Assembly: GCA_016711925.1 (NCBI GenBank)
Contig: JADJSA010000001.1
Coordinates: 310,001-374,000 of the forward strand
Length of the DNA stretch: 64,000 bases
From: Candidatus Methylophosphatis haderslevensis
GTDB lineage: Bacteria > Pseudomonadota > Gammaproteobacteria > Burkholderiales > Rhodocyclaceae
Direction of reading: 5' to 3'
Shown here: piece by piece, positions 16,516 through 24,469 of the stretch
Layout: the number at the start of each line of letters is the position of its first letter
How positions within the stretch are numbered: position 1 is the stretch's first letter
Position numbers and translations under genes: made by a program
The notes under the pieces: generated by a model
Database searches by the model: none
What the model saw: only the letters and a program-made list of their open reading frames with translations
Told to the model about the DNA's origin: nothing

Positions 16516-17217
16516 ATGGCTCCAACTGGAGTTTCGCCAGCAGTTAGGTTTCAGTCGCGGGTAGATGTCCGGCTCTTTGAAGAGGCTGGAATCGTTCGGG
16601 CAGCGCTCGGGGATGCCTCGGCTGCTTCATTCGATGCGTTGGCCAGCAAAGTCAGGGAACAGCACACGTCCGCGAACGATGGCGTTACCACGTTCGTGCT
16701 GGCGGTGCCTGACTTCAAAGGCATGGGTGGCGCTCAGAACGCGCTGACGGCCCAGGTCGTCGACAGTTTGAGCCGGCCGCGGAAGAATTGCCTCTTTGTT
16801 GGCGCGCTGGCCGTAGGTGGCAATTTTGATGGCGGTCTGCTGTTGGCGGCAGCCTGTCCGCTACTGGTCGCCGAGGTCGGTGCAATGCTCACGCCTGACT
16901 GGACGATGGAACCCGCCCTGCTCGAACAGGTGCTCGCCAAGCGGATTGGCTTGCGCAAAGCAGCGGCGTTGCTAAAAAACGGCGGCCCTTGGGATGCGGT
17001 TTCGCTCTACGAAATCGGCGTGATCGATCAGATCGCCGAACTCGGTGCCGGTGAAACCACAACCCGAGAATCGTTATTGGCCAGGAAGGAGCGGGGACGC
17101 GCCTACATGGGCTTCTGGGGCGCACGCGAGGCCTATTTGCCATTCCAGCCAGCAACTTACCCCGCTTCATCGAGAAACAGATTGAAGATCTCCGTATCGG
17201 ACTCTGCTTTGCCCTGA
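16516..17217 (+). CDS. Degenerate crotonase-like protein, possible RpfF paralogue
   Basis: From ATG 16516 (GGAGA six bases upstream; an in-frame GTG lies just before it) the product is 233 residues. The middle resembles a crotonase fold: VGALAVGGNFDGGLLLAAAC in the place of the oxyanion-hole/Glu loop, followed by VLAKRIGLRKAAALL and GVIDQIAELGAGE. The catalytic GGGFE loop of RpfF reads GGNFDG, and no PE glutamate is evident, so the normal dehydratase/thioesterase chemistry is unlikely. It lies next to rpfC in the same direction. It could be a non-catalytic partner or a relic. Its 3' end overlaps a convergent ORF by 61 bases. Confidence 0.6.
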   Translation: MAPTGVSPAVRFQSRVDVRLFEEAGIVRAALGDASAASFDALASKVREQHTSANDGVTTFVLAVPDFKGMGGAQNALTAQVVDSLSRPRKNCLFVGALAVGGNFDGGLLLAAACPLLVAEVGAMLTPDWTMEPALLEQVLAKRIGLRKAAALLKNGGPWDAVSLYEIGVIDQIAELGAGETTTRESLLARKERGRAYMGFWGAREAYLPFQPATYPASSRNRLKISVSDSALP

Positions 17218-17801
17218 ATGGCAATGGCGTCCGCGGCAATCCGGCGGACCAGGCGGACGTTGGAAATGCAGTCCGGGCGCAGGACCAGGGCAAATTTTGC
17301 GGCAATACCTTGAATCTTGTAGGTCACGCCGTCGATCGCTCCATCCTGCAATGCCGCAACGTGTTCGTCTGCGAGAAGATTGTTGCAGAGTGACAGATCG
17401 ATGAATCGTCCGCGTATCGCGCTTGACCATAGGTTCAGGGCTGTCACTGGGGTGATACCGCCAGCGGAATCGGCGAATCTCTGCCATCGCGCGCGAGTTC
17501 TTTGGAGCACGTCGGCCTCGGAGAGTCCGCAATGCCACCCTGGCGTGTCGATCACAGGACCGGGCAAAGGCGGTCGCCGAAAACTCTCAGCCAGGGGCGC
17601 CTGCAGTCCCGTCGGTGCAAGCGTGTCCCGCGCCAGCTCACGCAGGGCAAAGGCGGGCAGGCCGACATGGCGTTCGAGCTCTCGGATTGACTGATCCGCT
17701 ACGTCGGCCCGAGCCGGTCGCACGGTATACGCGCGACCCCAGACCAGATGATCGGCAATCAAGCGGCCTGAAATGACTGAATCCAATCGCTCAACACCCA
17801 T
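17157..17801 (-). CDS. Hypothetical protein in the rpf-like locus
   Basis: This is a 214-residue frame with a balanced amino-acid composition and no signal peptide or membrane segment. I do not recognise the family. The N-terminal part (RLIADHLVWGRAYTVRPARA) and the conserved-looking WSSAIRGRFIDLSLCNNLLA are its most distinctive stretches. The start at 17801 has only a weak binding site. It converges on the crotonase-like gene with a 61-base overlap, which is unusual and means one of the two 3' ends could be wrong. It is kept because its codon use and composition look coding, unlike the shadow frames nearby. Confidence 0.5.
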   Translation of the reverse strand: MGVERLDSVISGRLIADHLVWGRAYTVRPARADVADQSIRELERHVGLPAFALRELARDTLAPTGLQAPLAESFRRPPLPGPVIDTPGWHCGLSEADVLQRTRARWQRFADSAGGITPVTALNLWSSAIRGRFIDLSLCNNLLADEHVAALQDGAIDGVTYKIQGIAAKFALVLRPDCISNVRLVRRIAADAIAIQGKAESDTEIFNLFLDEAG

Positions 17802-18391
17802 GCACGGTTCTCACACGCACTCCTAAGCTGGTCTGCCGGCGCTTCTCCCGCGCCCACGGGATGGAAATTTGGGTTCTGCGCCCACCTGGCAAGTTACCCC
17901 GGATCAGCAAACAAAACTGAAAACCATCGGAAGGCAGTAACGAACGCATCGATCCGCGCGGACGAAAAAATCCGTCATCTCTGGCAATCTCGTCCCACGA
18001 ATCCCCAACGCAGACACCATCGCTTGATTGGTCGCGATCTGTTGTTTGCGAGAAAGCGACAACCGAGGCGGCAGAGCGGTTCGACACACAGGTATTCCTG
18101 ATTGAAGTCAGCAACACTGACTCTACTGTCAGAGGGCCGCCAAGAACGTGACCGAATTCCCGGCGCCGAGCAAAGGCCGGGCCAATATCTGTTTCGTGCA
18201 TCCCTTCGCGGGACCCGGGCTGATCTCAACCTGAGCAGGTGTTGGCGGGGTTGGCACCGCCGGTGGCCGTTGCCCTGTCAGGCGCGAAACAAACGAAACA
18301 ACAGGAGTCGACGCGTGAAGTTTGGCTGATACGGCGGATCGCTATCGTTCGCAGAACTTCATGACTGGCGGGTTCGACCGCCCAGACGGCG
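17802..18391. other. Non-coding interval in the accessory segment
   Basis: About 590 bases, less GC-rich than the flanks, without a gene I can support. A 136-codon leftward frame (17791-18201) crosses it but is judged spurious. Confidence 0.5.
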
Positions 18392-19342
18392 ATGACAGGA
18401 CATTTGCGCATTCCCGGACCGACCGGCATGTCCGCCGGTCCAGGTGCCGGACGGATACCCGGTTCGCTCGGGCTGGGAGCCGGAGCCGGTGCGGCACCCG
18501 GCCCCTCGCCCAGCTCGCCCAAGCTGCTCCCGATGCCGAACCCGGCCGGCGACAGCAAGACCAAGGTCGCCAGCGACATGGCATGGAAGGTGTTTCCCGG
18601 CAAGGTGACGCTCGGCGACGTGCACCAACAGACTTTGCTCGACTGTACTGTCGGCGCATTGCTTGCGGCATTTGCGCACACCGAAGCCGGCAGAAAGAAA
18701 ATCCGCGGCATGATCGACGAGCATGGCGTGGCCGTTGAGACCGACCTGTCGAACCTGCCCGATGACGTCCAGATTGCCGTCGACAAGAAGGACAAGACCG
18801 GCGCCGAGTCAAAGAATGGCGAGCCGGCAAGGCCGAAGAAGCGTGCCTCCAGCCGCTATTTCACGGTGCGGCTCGGCGGCAAATCGGTCGAGGTCAGCCC
18901 GGTGCTCTACACCGACGAATCGCGCGATCCCGAGCCGGTGTATATGTCGTCGCCCAACAACGCGCTGTGGCCGTGCCTGGTCGAGAAAGCCTATGCGCAG
19001 ATGCTGGGAGACTACGCCAAACTGAACTCGCCCAACGACAAGAATGCCAATACGATCTGGGAGGAAGTGACCGGTTTGGCGCCGAACGCCTTCAAGGTGG
19101 CCGATGCGACCGACGCGGAGATTCTCGACGCGGCCAAACGCGCCGGCCATGTGCCGACCATTGCCGCTTCGGTCATGGGAACCACCAGCGAAAGCGAGCT
19201 TCAGGGATTTCACGGATTCGTGTTGCTCGGCACGGCGGGGAAAAAGTTGCAAGTCTATGACGCGAGCAAGCTGACGAAGACGAATCTGACCGTGGAGCAG
19301 TTTCGCGCCAACTTCATAGTGGTACTCAGTTCCGCCGCCTGA
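18392..19342 (+). CDS. Calpain-like cysteine protease domain protein
   Basis: This 316-residue protein has a Gly/Pro/Ala-rich N-terminus (residues 8-50) that looks like a flexible linker. A domain resembling bacterial calpain-type (C2) proteases follows: VHQQTLLDCTVGALLAAFAH with a candidate nucleophile C85, LWPCLVEKAYAQMLGDYAKL, and GFHGFVLLG with a candidate H274. The family third residue may be D290 or an adjacent polar residue. The classical GDCWFL reads LLDCTV, so activity is uncertain. There is no leader peptide. The start is weakly supported; 18428 is an alternative. Bacterial calpain-like domains occur in polymorphic toxins and secreted effectors, but no immunity or secretion gene is evident beside it. 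Confidence 0.6.
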   Translation: MTGHLRIPGPTGMSAGPGAGRIPGSLGLGAGAGAAPGPSPSSPKLLPMPNPAGDSKTKVASDMAWKVFPGKVTLGDVHQQTLLDCTVGALLAAFAHTEAGRKKIRGMIDEHGVAVETDLSNLPDDVQIAVDKKDKTGAESKNGEPARPKKRASSRYFTVRLGGKSVEVSPVLYTDESRDPEPVYMSSPNNALWPCLVEKAYAQMLGDYAKLNSPNDKNANTIWEEVTGLAPNAFKVADATDAEILDAAKRAGHVPTIAASVMGTTSESELQGFHGFVLLGTAGKKLQVYDASKLTKTNLTVEQFRANFIVVLSSAA

Positions 19343-19526
19343 GCTTGCGGCTGGTCGACTGGCGCTCAAGCCGCGGTCGGGTTCCGCCAACGAGGCCAAG
19401 TTCTGCGCTAGCGCCGGCGACCGGGCCTCCGCGAGCCGACTACATCGCAGCGGCTGAACGACGCGCACTCCGTCCCGAACGTCGATCGTGGCAGGCACCG
19501 ATCGGGCACGCTCGGCCAGCCACATG

Positions 19527-19605
19527 GCCTGCAAGCCGCATGGATAGGCGCTCTCGGGGCATGCCCTGCCACGAGCGCCATTCCATGCGCCTCTCCGCCC
19601 TGCCT
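19527..19605. repeat. REPIN-like repeat, copy 4
   Basis: The left arm is GCCTGCAAGCCGCATGGATA plus GGCGCTC; the right arm is GAGCGCCATTCCATGCGCCT. The right arm is close to the reverse complement of the left. It is nearly the same as copy 3 at 11379. Confidence 0.8.
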
Positions 19606-19773
19606 TGCTCAAGCGTGCCCTTTGATGCGCATCCACTTCATGGTCGACGGCGACACGCCGCGCTATCCGGCGAAAAGATTCTACGACGACGCGCCCGCCC
19701 GTCGACCGACCCCAACCGATGCCGGCGCCCGCCTGCTGCATTTGGCGTGCGGCACTCGGGTTGCCCGAAGGCG

Positions 19774-19801
19774 CGTTGCGCCGATTTTCATCGGCGCAAC
19801 G
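19774..19801. terminator. Strong hairpin downstream of the TonB receptor
   Basis: A perfect 11-bp stem, CGTTGCGCCGA with TCGGCGCAACG, encloses a 6-base loop, 29 bases after the receptor stop (leftward). There is no T-run, so it may act as an mRNA 3'-end stabiliser or a weak terminator. Confidence 0.45.
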
Positions 19802-19829
19802 TCGTGCGAAAGCATACTGCCGGGAACGG

Positions 19830-22201
19830 CTACTTGAACGCGTAGCTCAGGCTGGCGTAGAAGAATCGGCCGCGCGGGTCGGCGTAGCCCGGGTCGTAGC
19901 CGGCCTGGAAGTAGTTCTGGCCGCCGGCATTGGTGTACGGCGGATCGGTGTTCAGGAGATTGCGCACGCCGAACGCGAGCTTGGTATCCTTGAATCCGCT
20001 GTATGACCCATGTATATCGTAGGTCACGTAGTCGCTGACGTGGCGCGCCTTGAACGCAGGATCGGTCGCCACTTCGATGGTGCCGGGCAAGTCCGTGTAG
20101 CCGCGCTGGAAGTTCTGGGCTACGCCCGCCGCCCATGGCCCCATCTTCCAGTCCAGAGTCAGGTAGTGGTGCCAGCGCGGAATCACGCCGCCGTCGCCCT
20201 GCACGAACGGCGATACCCTGCCGACGACGCTGCTCCTCGATCCGTCGAGATTCTCGACCTCGTACTTGTCGAAGTAGGTGCCGTTGAGGCCAGCCTGGAA
20301 ATTGCCTGCCCCAGTTACCGGGAAGCGGAATTTCCAGTCGACGTCGATGCCGCGTGCCTTGGTCTGGCCGAGGTTGAGGTTCAACTGGTCGATCTGCGTG
20401 ATCGGTCCCGGAATTCCCGGGAACGCCGGATCGACCGGGCCGCGGAGGACCAGCGATCCGTACTTCGCCTGATCGGCGAGGATCGCGCTCGGCTGAATGC
20501 CGAAGATGATCCGGTTGGTCAGCTTGACCGAAAACGCGTCGAACGCCAGCGAAACCGCGTTGATCGGCTCCAGCACGATTCCCGCCGTGATGTTGGTCGA
20601 CTCCTCGGACTTCAGAGTCGAATTGCCACCTGCCTTGGTGTTGAACTGGGTCCGGCAGTCATTCGAACTCGAAGTGGTCGGGCAGCGCAGCGGATCGGTC
20701 AGCCCCTGGGTCGTAATGCCCAGCGTCTGCGGCTGGTACAGCTCGGTCAGGCTCGGCGCGCGGAAGCCCTTGCCCCAGGCAGAGCGCAGCAGCACTTCCC
20801 GGGCGGGCTGCCAGCGCACGCCGACCTTGGGTGTGGTCTTGCTGCCGGTGCCCTGGTAATCGTCATAACGAACCGCGCCATTGAATTCGAGCGATTTGAG
20901 CACCGGCGCACTCAGCTCGGCAAACAGCGCAGTGGCGTTGCGCGAGACGCTGACCGGAAGAGTATTGCCGCCATAGTTCGTGGTGTCGCCAATTTGCAGT
21001 TCCGGCGCGGTGTCGACCGAGAATTTCTCGCGCCGACCCTCGGCGCCGAGCGCGAGCGCCATGGCACCGCCGGAGAGCTGCATCAACTCGCGGCTGGCCT
21101 TGGCCGACAGGCTGTCGATCGTCGACTTGGTCTGGTAGGCCACGCCATGGAACATCGTGGCACGCAACTGTTCTTCGACCGCCGGCGAACTCGGCCCGAA
21201 CGGGTTGACCTGCCCGCTGTTGAGCAGAGGCAGAATCTTCGTGTAAAGCGCGATGCCGCTATCTGCAACGTCGGTGAGCTTGGTGCTCGTGTGCAGGTAG
21301 CTCGCGTCGAAGTCCCAGTTCGCTGCCGTGCCCTTCAATCCCAGCACCATACGCGGCTGCTCGGCGGTATCGGTGAATTGGCGCGGCCCGAGCGGGTTGC
21401 TGCGGTAGCGCACCAGCAGATCCGGCGTCGCGCCGCCGGTAATGCTTTTTACATAGTCGGTCGGGTAATACGGGCTGCTCGAATTGAGCACGAACCTGGC
21501 GAACGCGAATGCGCCGGCGTTGTAGGGCGCCTGCGTGGCCAGCGGGTTGGTCATCGCGAGGCCGAACTGGTCCGAAATCGGCGCCGCCTGGATCGACATG
21601 CGGCTCTTCCTGCGGTTGTACGAGGCTTCGCCGTAGGCCTCCAGTTCCGGGGTCAGTGCGTAGCGCAGCGAACCGAACAGGCTGCTCTGCTCGACTTCGG
21701 GCAGCAGGGCGATCTCCGGGGAGGCATCGTAGCGGCAGCGGTTGGGCGGCGAGAACGGACTGGTGACCGACGGCGCGCAATTGTTCGGTGCAAGCGGATT
21801 GCGCAACCCGATGGGATTGGCGGCCGAAATGTTCGCCGGGAAGGTATTGCCCGACGAAACGTCGTTCTTCGCGCCTTGATTGATGCCGGAAATGGCGAAG
21901 TCCCGGTCGCGGCCGTAGAGCGAATTGTCGACCTGATGGCTGCCGGCCAGCGTCAGGTTGAAGCGATCCGCGCCCATGTCGCCGAAACCGACCGAACCGC
22001 TGATGCGCTTGGAAGCGCCGCCACCATCTTGCGTGCCGCCGCCGTAGAGCGCGACTTCGCCCATTTTGTAGTCCTTGCGCATGATGAAATTGATCACGCC
22101 GCCGATGGCGTCGCTGCCGTAGATCGCCGAGGCGCCGTCCTTGAGCACTTCGACGCGCTCTACCGCCGCCAGCGGAATGTTGGCCACGTCGACGGTCGTG
22201 C
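19830..22201 (-). pseudogene. TonB-dependent receptor, C-terminal fragment
   Basis: This is the 3' part of an outer-membrane receptor gene cut by the IS3 element at 22202-23574. It starts in the plug domain (TTVDVANIPLAAVERVEVLK, then DGASAIYGSDAIGGVINF) and runs through the whole beta barrel. It ends in a typical C-terminal aromatic strand, FFYASLSYAFK. Joined to 23575-24004 minus one TGC duplication it gives one uninterrupted frame of about 930 residues. The barrel is otherwise free of stops, so the insertion is recent. The substrate is not evident; receptors of this type with a divergent propeller-type sensor may take up organic ligands. Confidence 0.9.
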
Positions 22202-22264
22202 TGATCTGGTCCCCAAAAAACGGACGCCACGAGGCATGGTAATTTGACCTTGTGGAGGTAGGAA

Positions 22265-22566
22265 ATGAAGACAGGATCGGATCGGAAATACACGCCTGAA
22301 TTTCGGGCGGCGGCGGTCAAGCAGGTGATGGACGGTGGTCGCAGCGTGCCGGCGGTGGCCCGTTCGCTGGAGATGTCGCCAAAGACGCTTGCGAACTGGG
22401 TGGGGCGTGCGCGCAAAGGCCAGGTGCTCGTGAAGCGGGAGCAGGTTCGGCCGGTGACGGAGCTGGAAGCGGAGGTGGGCCGATTGCGGCAAGAGAATGC
22501 CAGGCTGCGCCTGGAAAAGGAGATACTAAAAAAGCGGCGGCGTACTTTGCCAAGGAGTCGATGTGA
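22265..22566 (+). CDS. IS3-family transposase OrfA (with internal -1 shift)
   Basis: This encodes the helix-turn-helix and leucine-zipper protein of an IS3 element: YTPEFRAAAVKQVMDGGRSV, then ETSPKTLANW-type DNA-binding residues and a coil ENARLRLEKEILKK. The expected end KAAAYFAKESM is not in the starting frame. It lies one base back, after CTAAAAAAG. This is a canonical A-AAA-AAG slippery heptamer in the correct phase, so a -1 shift gives the normal ~100-residue OrfA ending at TGA 22564-22566. Alternatively one A has been lost from a 7-A run. Unshifted reading continues into unrelated sequence to 22837. Confidence 0.75.
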
Positions 22567-23459
22567 GGTACGCCTGGATAGAAGCGAATATCGACTCCTA
22601 TTCGGTCACGATGATGTGCGATCTGCTGTCGGTCTCACGCAGCGGCTTGCACGATGCGCGCCGGCGCGGGCCATCGGCACGCGCGCTCGAGGAGGCGCAG
22701 ATCGTGACCCGGATTCGCCGCGCACAGCTCAAGCATCGAGGCCGATACGGTCGTCGGCGCATGACCACGGAACTGGTCGAAGAGCTCGGCCGGCCGGTCA
22801 ATCACAAGCGCATTGGACGGATCATGCGAACGCATGATCTTGCCAGTCGCAAGCGTCGTCGGTTTCGCGTGGTGACCACCGACTCGAAGCACGCTCACCC
22901 GGTGGCGCCGAATGTGCTTGGACGCGATTTTGCGGCCACTGCGCCGAATCAGAAATGGCTGGCCGACCTGACCTATGTCCCGACCGATGAGGGCTGGTTG
23001 TACCTGGCCTTGGTGCTGGACCTGTTTGGCCGCAAGATCGTTGGCTGGGCGATGAGCGATACGATGCCCCAGGAACTGACCGCGGCGGCCCTGTGGGTGG
23101 CACTGGGGTGGCGCGATCCGCAGCCCGGCCTGATGCATCACTCGGATCGCGGTTCGCAATATGCCGCCCGCCACTACCGCAAGGTGCTCGAGGCGCGCGG
23201 CATCACGGTCTCCATGAGCCGCAAGGGCAATTGCTGGGACAATGCACCGATGGAGTCGGCCAATGGTACGCTGAAGGTCGAATGCGTCCATGGGGAGCAT
23301 TTCCGGACCCGCGCCGAGGCCCAGCAGGCGATCGTCGAGTACATCGGCTACTACAATACGCTACGCAGACACTCGTCGTTGGGAAACGTCTCACCGGCTG
23401 AATTCGAGCGGCGCTGGCATGCCAGCGCAATCTCACTCGGCCAAAGAGTATCGCCGTGA
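22563..23459 (+). CDS. IS3-family transposase OrfB (DDE integrase)
   Basis: This is 298 residues from a GTG start that overlaps the OrfA stop. It holds an HTH_21-type N-terminus (RRAQLKHRGRYGRRRMTTEL) and an rve catalytic core with the DDE residues in WLADLTYVPT, HHSDRGSQYA and NAPMESANGTLK. The C-terminus has the usual YYNTLRRHSSLGNVSPAEFE. No internal stop or frameshift is seen, so the element may still be mobile, depending on OrfA. Confidence 0.93.
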   Translation: MRYAWIEANIDSYSVTMMCDLLSVSRSGLHDARRRGPSARALEEAQIVTRIRRAQLKHRGRYGRRRMTTELVEELGRPVNHKRIGRIMRTHDLASRKRRRFRVVTTDSKHAHPVAPNVLGRDFAATAPNQKWLADLTYVPTDEGWLYLALVLDLFGRKIVGWAMSDTMPQELTAAALWVALGWRDPQPGLMHHSDRGSQYAARHYRKVLEARGITVSMSRKGNCWDNAPMESANGTLKVECVHGEHFRTRAEAQQAIVEYIGYYNTLRRHSSLGNVSPAEFERRWHASAISLGQRVSP

Positions 23460-23467
23460 GCAACCAC

Positions 23468-23535
23468 GCGTTATCCACCGCCGGCCGGTTTCCGGTTCGT
23501 CGCAAGCGACCGAACCGGCCGGCCGTGGATAACGC
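23468..23535. repeat. Subterminal inverted repeat of the IS element
   Basis: GCGTTATCCAC (23468-23478) pairs with GTGGATAACGC (23525-23535). The enclosed sequence pairs further through GGCCGG and GGTTCG blocks. The hairpin starts 9 bases after the orfB stop and may act as a transcription barrier or a transposase site. Confidence 0.6.
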
Positions 23536-23574
23536 TTCTCGCTTCGTGGCGTCCGCCGAATGGGGACCGGTTCA

Positions 23575-24004
23575 TGCTGTCCCTGAGCCGGCCGCCAGCG
23601 CTCACGCGACGCCCGTTGATCAATACAAGCGTGCGCTGCGAACCGAGTCCGCGTAGCGAAACGCCACTCACCATGCCTGCATTCTGGCTGGCGCTGGCGG
23701 CGGGAACGATGTTCGAGTTGCCCTGCACGGCAACGCCCAGCGTCTGCAGGAAGGTCTCGACATTGGGTGCGCCGGAATTCTGGATTTCCTCGCGCGTGAT
23801 CACCTGCACCGGCAACGCCGTTTCGCCTTCGATACGCTTGATGTTCGAGCCGGTGATCTCGACCCGCTGCAGGTTCTGCACATCCTGAGCGAGCGCGAGC
23901 GACACCCCGCCGCAGGCAAACAGCGCGCCAACGGCGCGGGCGAGGCAGGTCGGTGAGAGAAACTTCTGGCTGTAGGGGGTTTGCTTGACTCGTGAGGGGT
24001 TCAT
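23575..24004 (-). pseudogene. TonB-dependent receptor, N-terminal fragment
   Basis: This holds the start, the signal peptide (FACGGVSLALAQ) and most of the plug domain (RVEITGSNIKRIEGETALPV, GVSLRGLGSQRTLVLINGRR) of the receptor continued at 19830-22201. The frame runs 10 residues past VSAGG and meets the IS at the codon for the DS-TT junction. AAAGG lies eight bases before the ATG. As it stands, translation runs into the IS and would give a short dead-end plug fragment. Confidence 0.9.
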
Positions 24005-24469
24005 CGCGTGGCCTTTCGATAGCGCGTCTCGTGGGGTATCAACTCCGGGTTCCGGAACGGATTATCGGCACCACAATCGGCTTCTTTAGGGCGACTTCAC
24101 AAATCCACTGCAATTTGCGAAAAATTCAGATTGGGATACCCTGAAGCGCGGGTTTGCCGGGTCGGCTCCCGCACCGCCCTGATGGCGTCCTCCGGTGCTC
24201 CCGGGCAGATATGCCGGCGCGCTCTCACGCCATTTGCGTACGGTCGCAGGCACTGCGCAACACGCGGCGTGCGAGCCTGGGCGTTCTGCCGGGGTCAACA
24301 AATGCGCGGCCGGGCCGATAACTGTAGGTCGAGACCGCTCTACGGGATCTTGTGTTGCCCTGGTTTCGGGCAGCATGGCGCGCAGCGATCCGGCACGGGG
24401 CCGAAATCGCCGCTGCGCACTGCAATGCTCGATCAAACCCGGAACGGAACGATTGCGCCACGAACAAGC
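24005..24469. other. Divergent intergenic region between the TonB receptor and hybrid kinase
   Basis: About 465 bases with no supportable gene. An in-frame extension of the kinase exists (from 24131) but has neither homology nor a signal peptide. The region should hold both promoters. Confidence 0.5.

Larger units (their letters stand above)
19343..19829. other. Non-coding interval between the calpain-like and TonB-receptor genes
   Basis: This interval contains a full copy of the dispersed palindrome (19527-19605) and a strong hairpin (19774-19801). No gene can be supported. Confidence 0.6.
22202..23574 (+). mobile_element. IS3-family insertion sequence, 1,373 bp
   Basis: The termini are imperfect inverted repeats of about 33 bp. 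The left one begins TGATCTGGTCCCC. The right one, read inward on the minus strand, begins TGAACCGGTCCCC. Both continue to CGGACGCCACGA. The outermost bases are TG...CA as in IS3 elements. A 3-bp direct repeat TGC flanks it (22199-22201 and 23575-23577). It carries orfA and orfB and a subterminal inverted repeat at 23468-23535. It interrupts a TonB-dependent receptor gene. Confidence 0.95.

Noticed and set aside
17791..18201. 136-codon leftward frame just upstream of the unknown ORF in the rpf-like locus
   Set aside because: Composition looks random, there is no binding site or family resemblance, and only an 11-base overlap supports it.
20010..22247. Long rightward open frame (745 codons) opposite the TonB receptor
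   Set aside because: Antisense shadow of a GC-rich gene; Arg/His-rich composition, no family resemblance, and it runs into the IS element.
24131..24469. N-terminal extension of the propeller kinase
   Set aside because: It would bury a good signal peptide at 24470 and its sequence is Arg/Cys-rich without homology.
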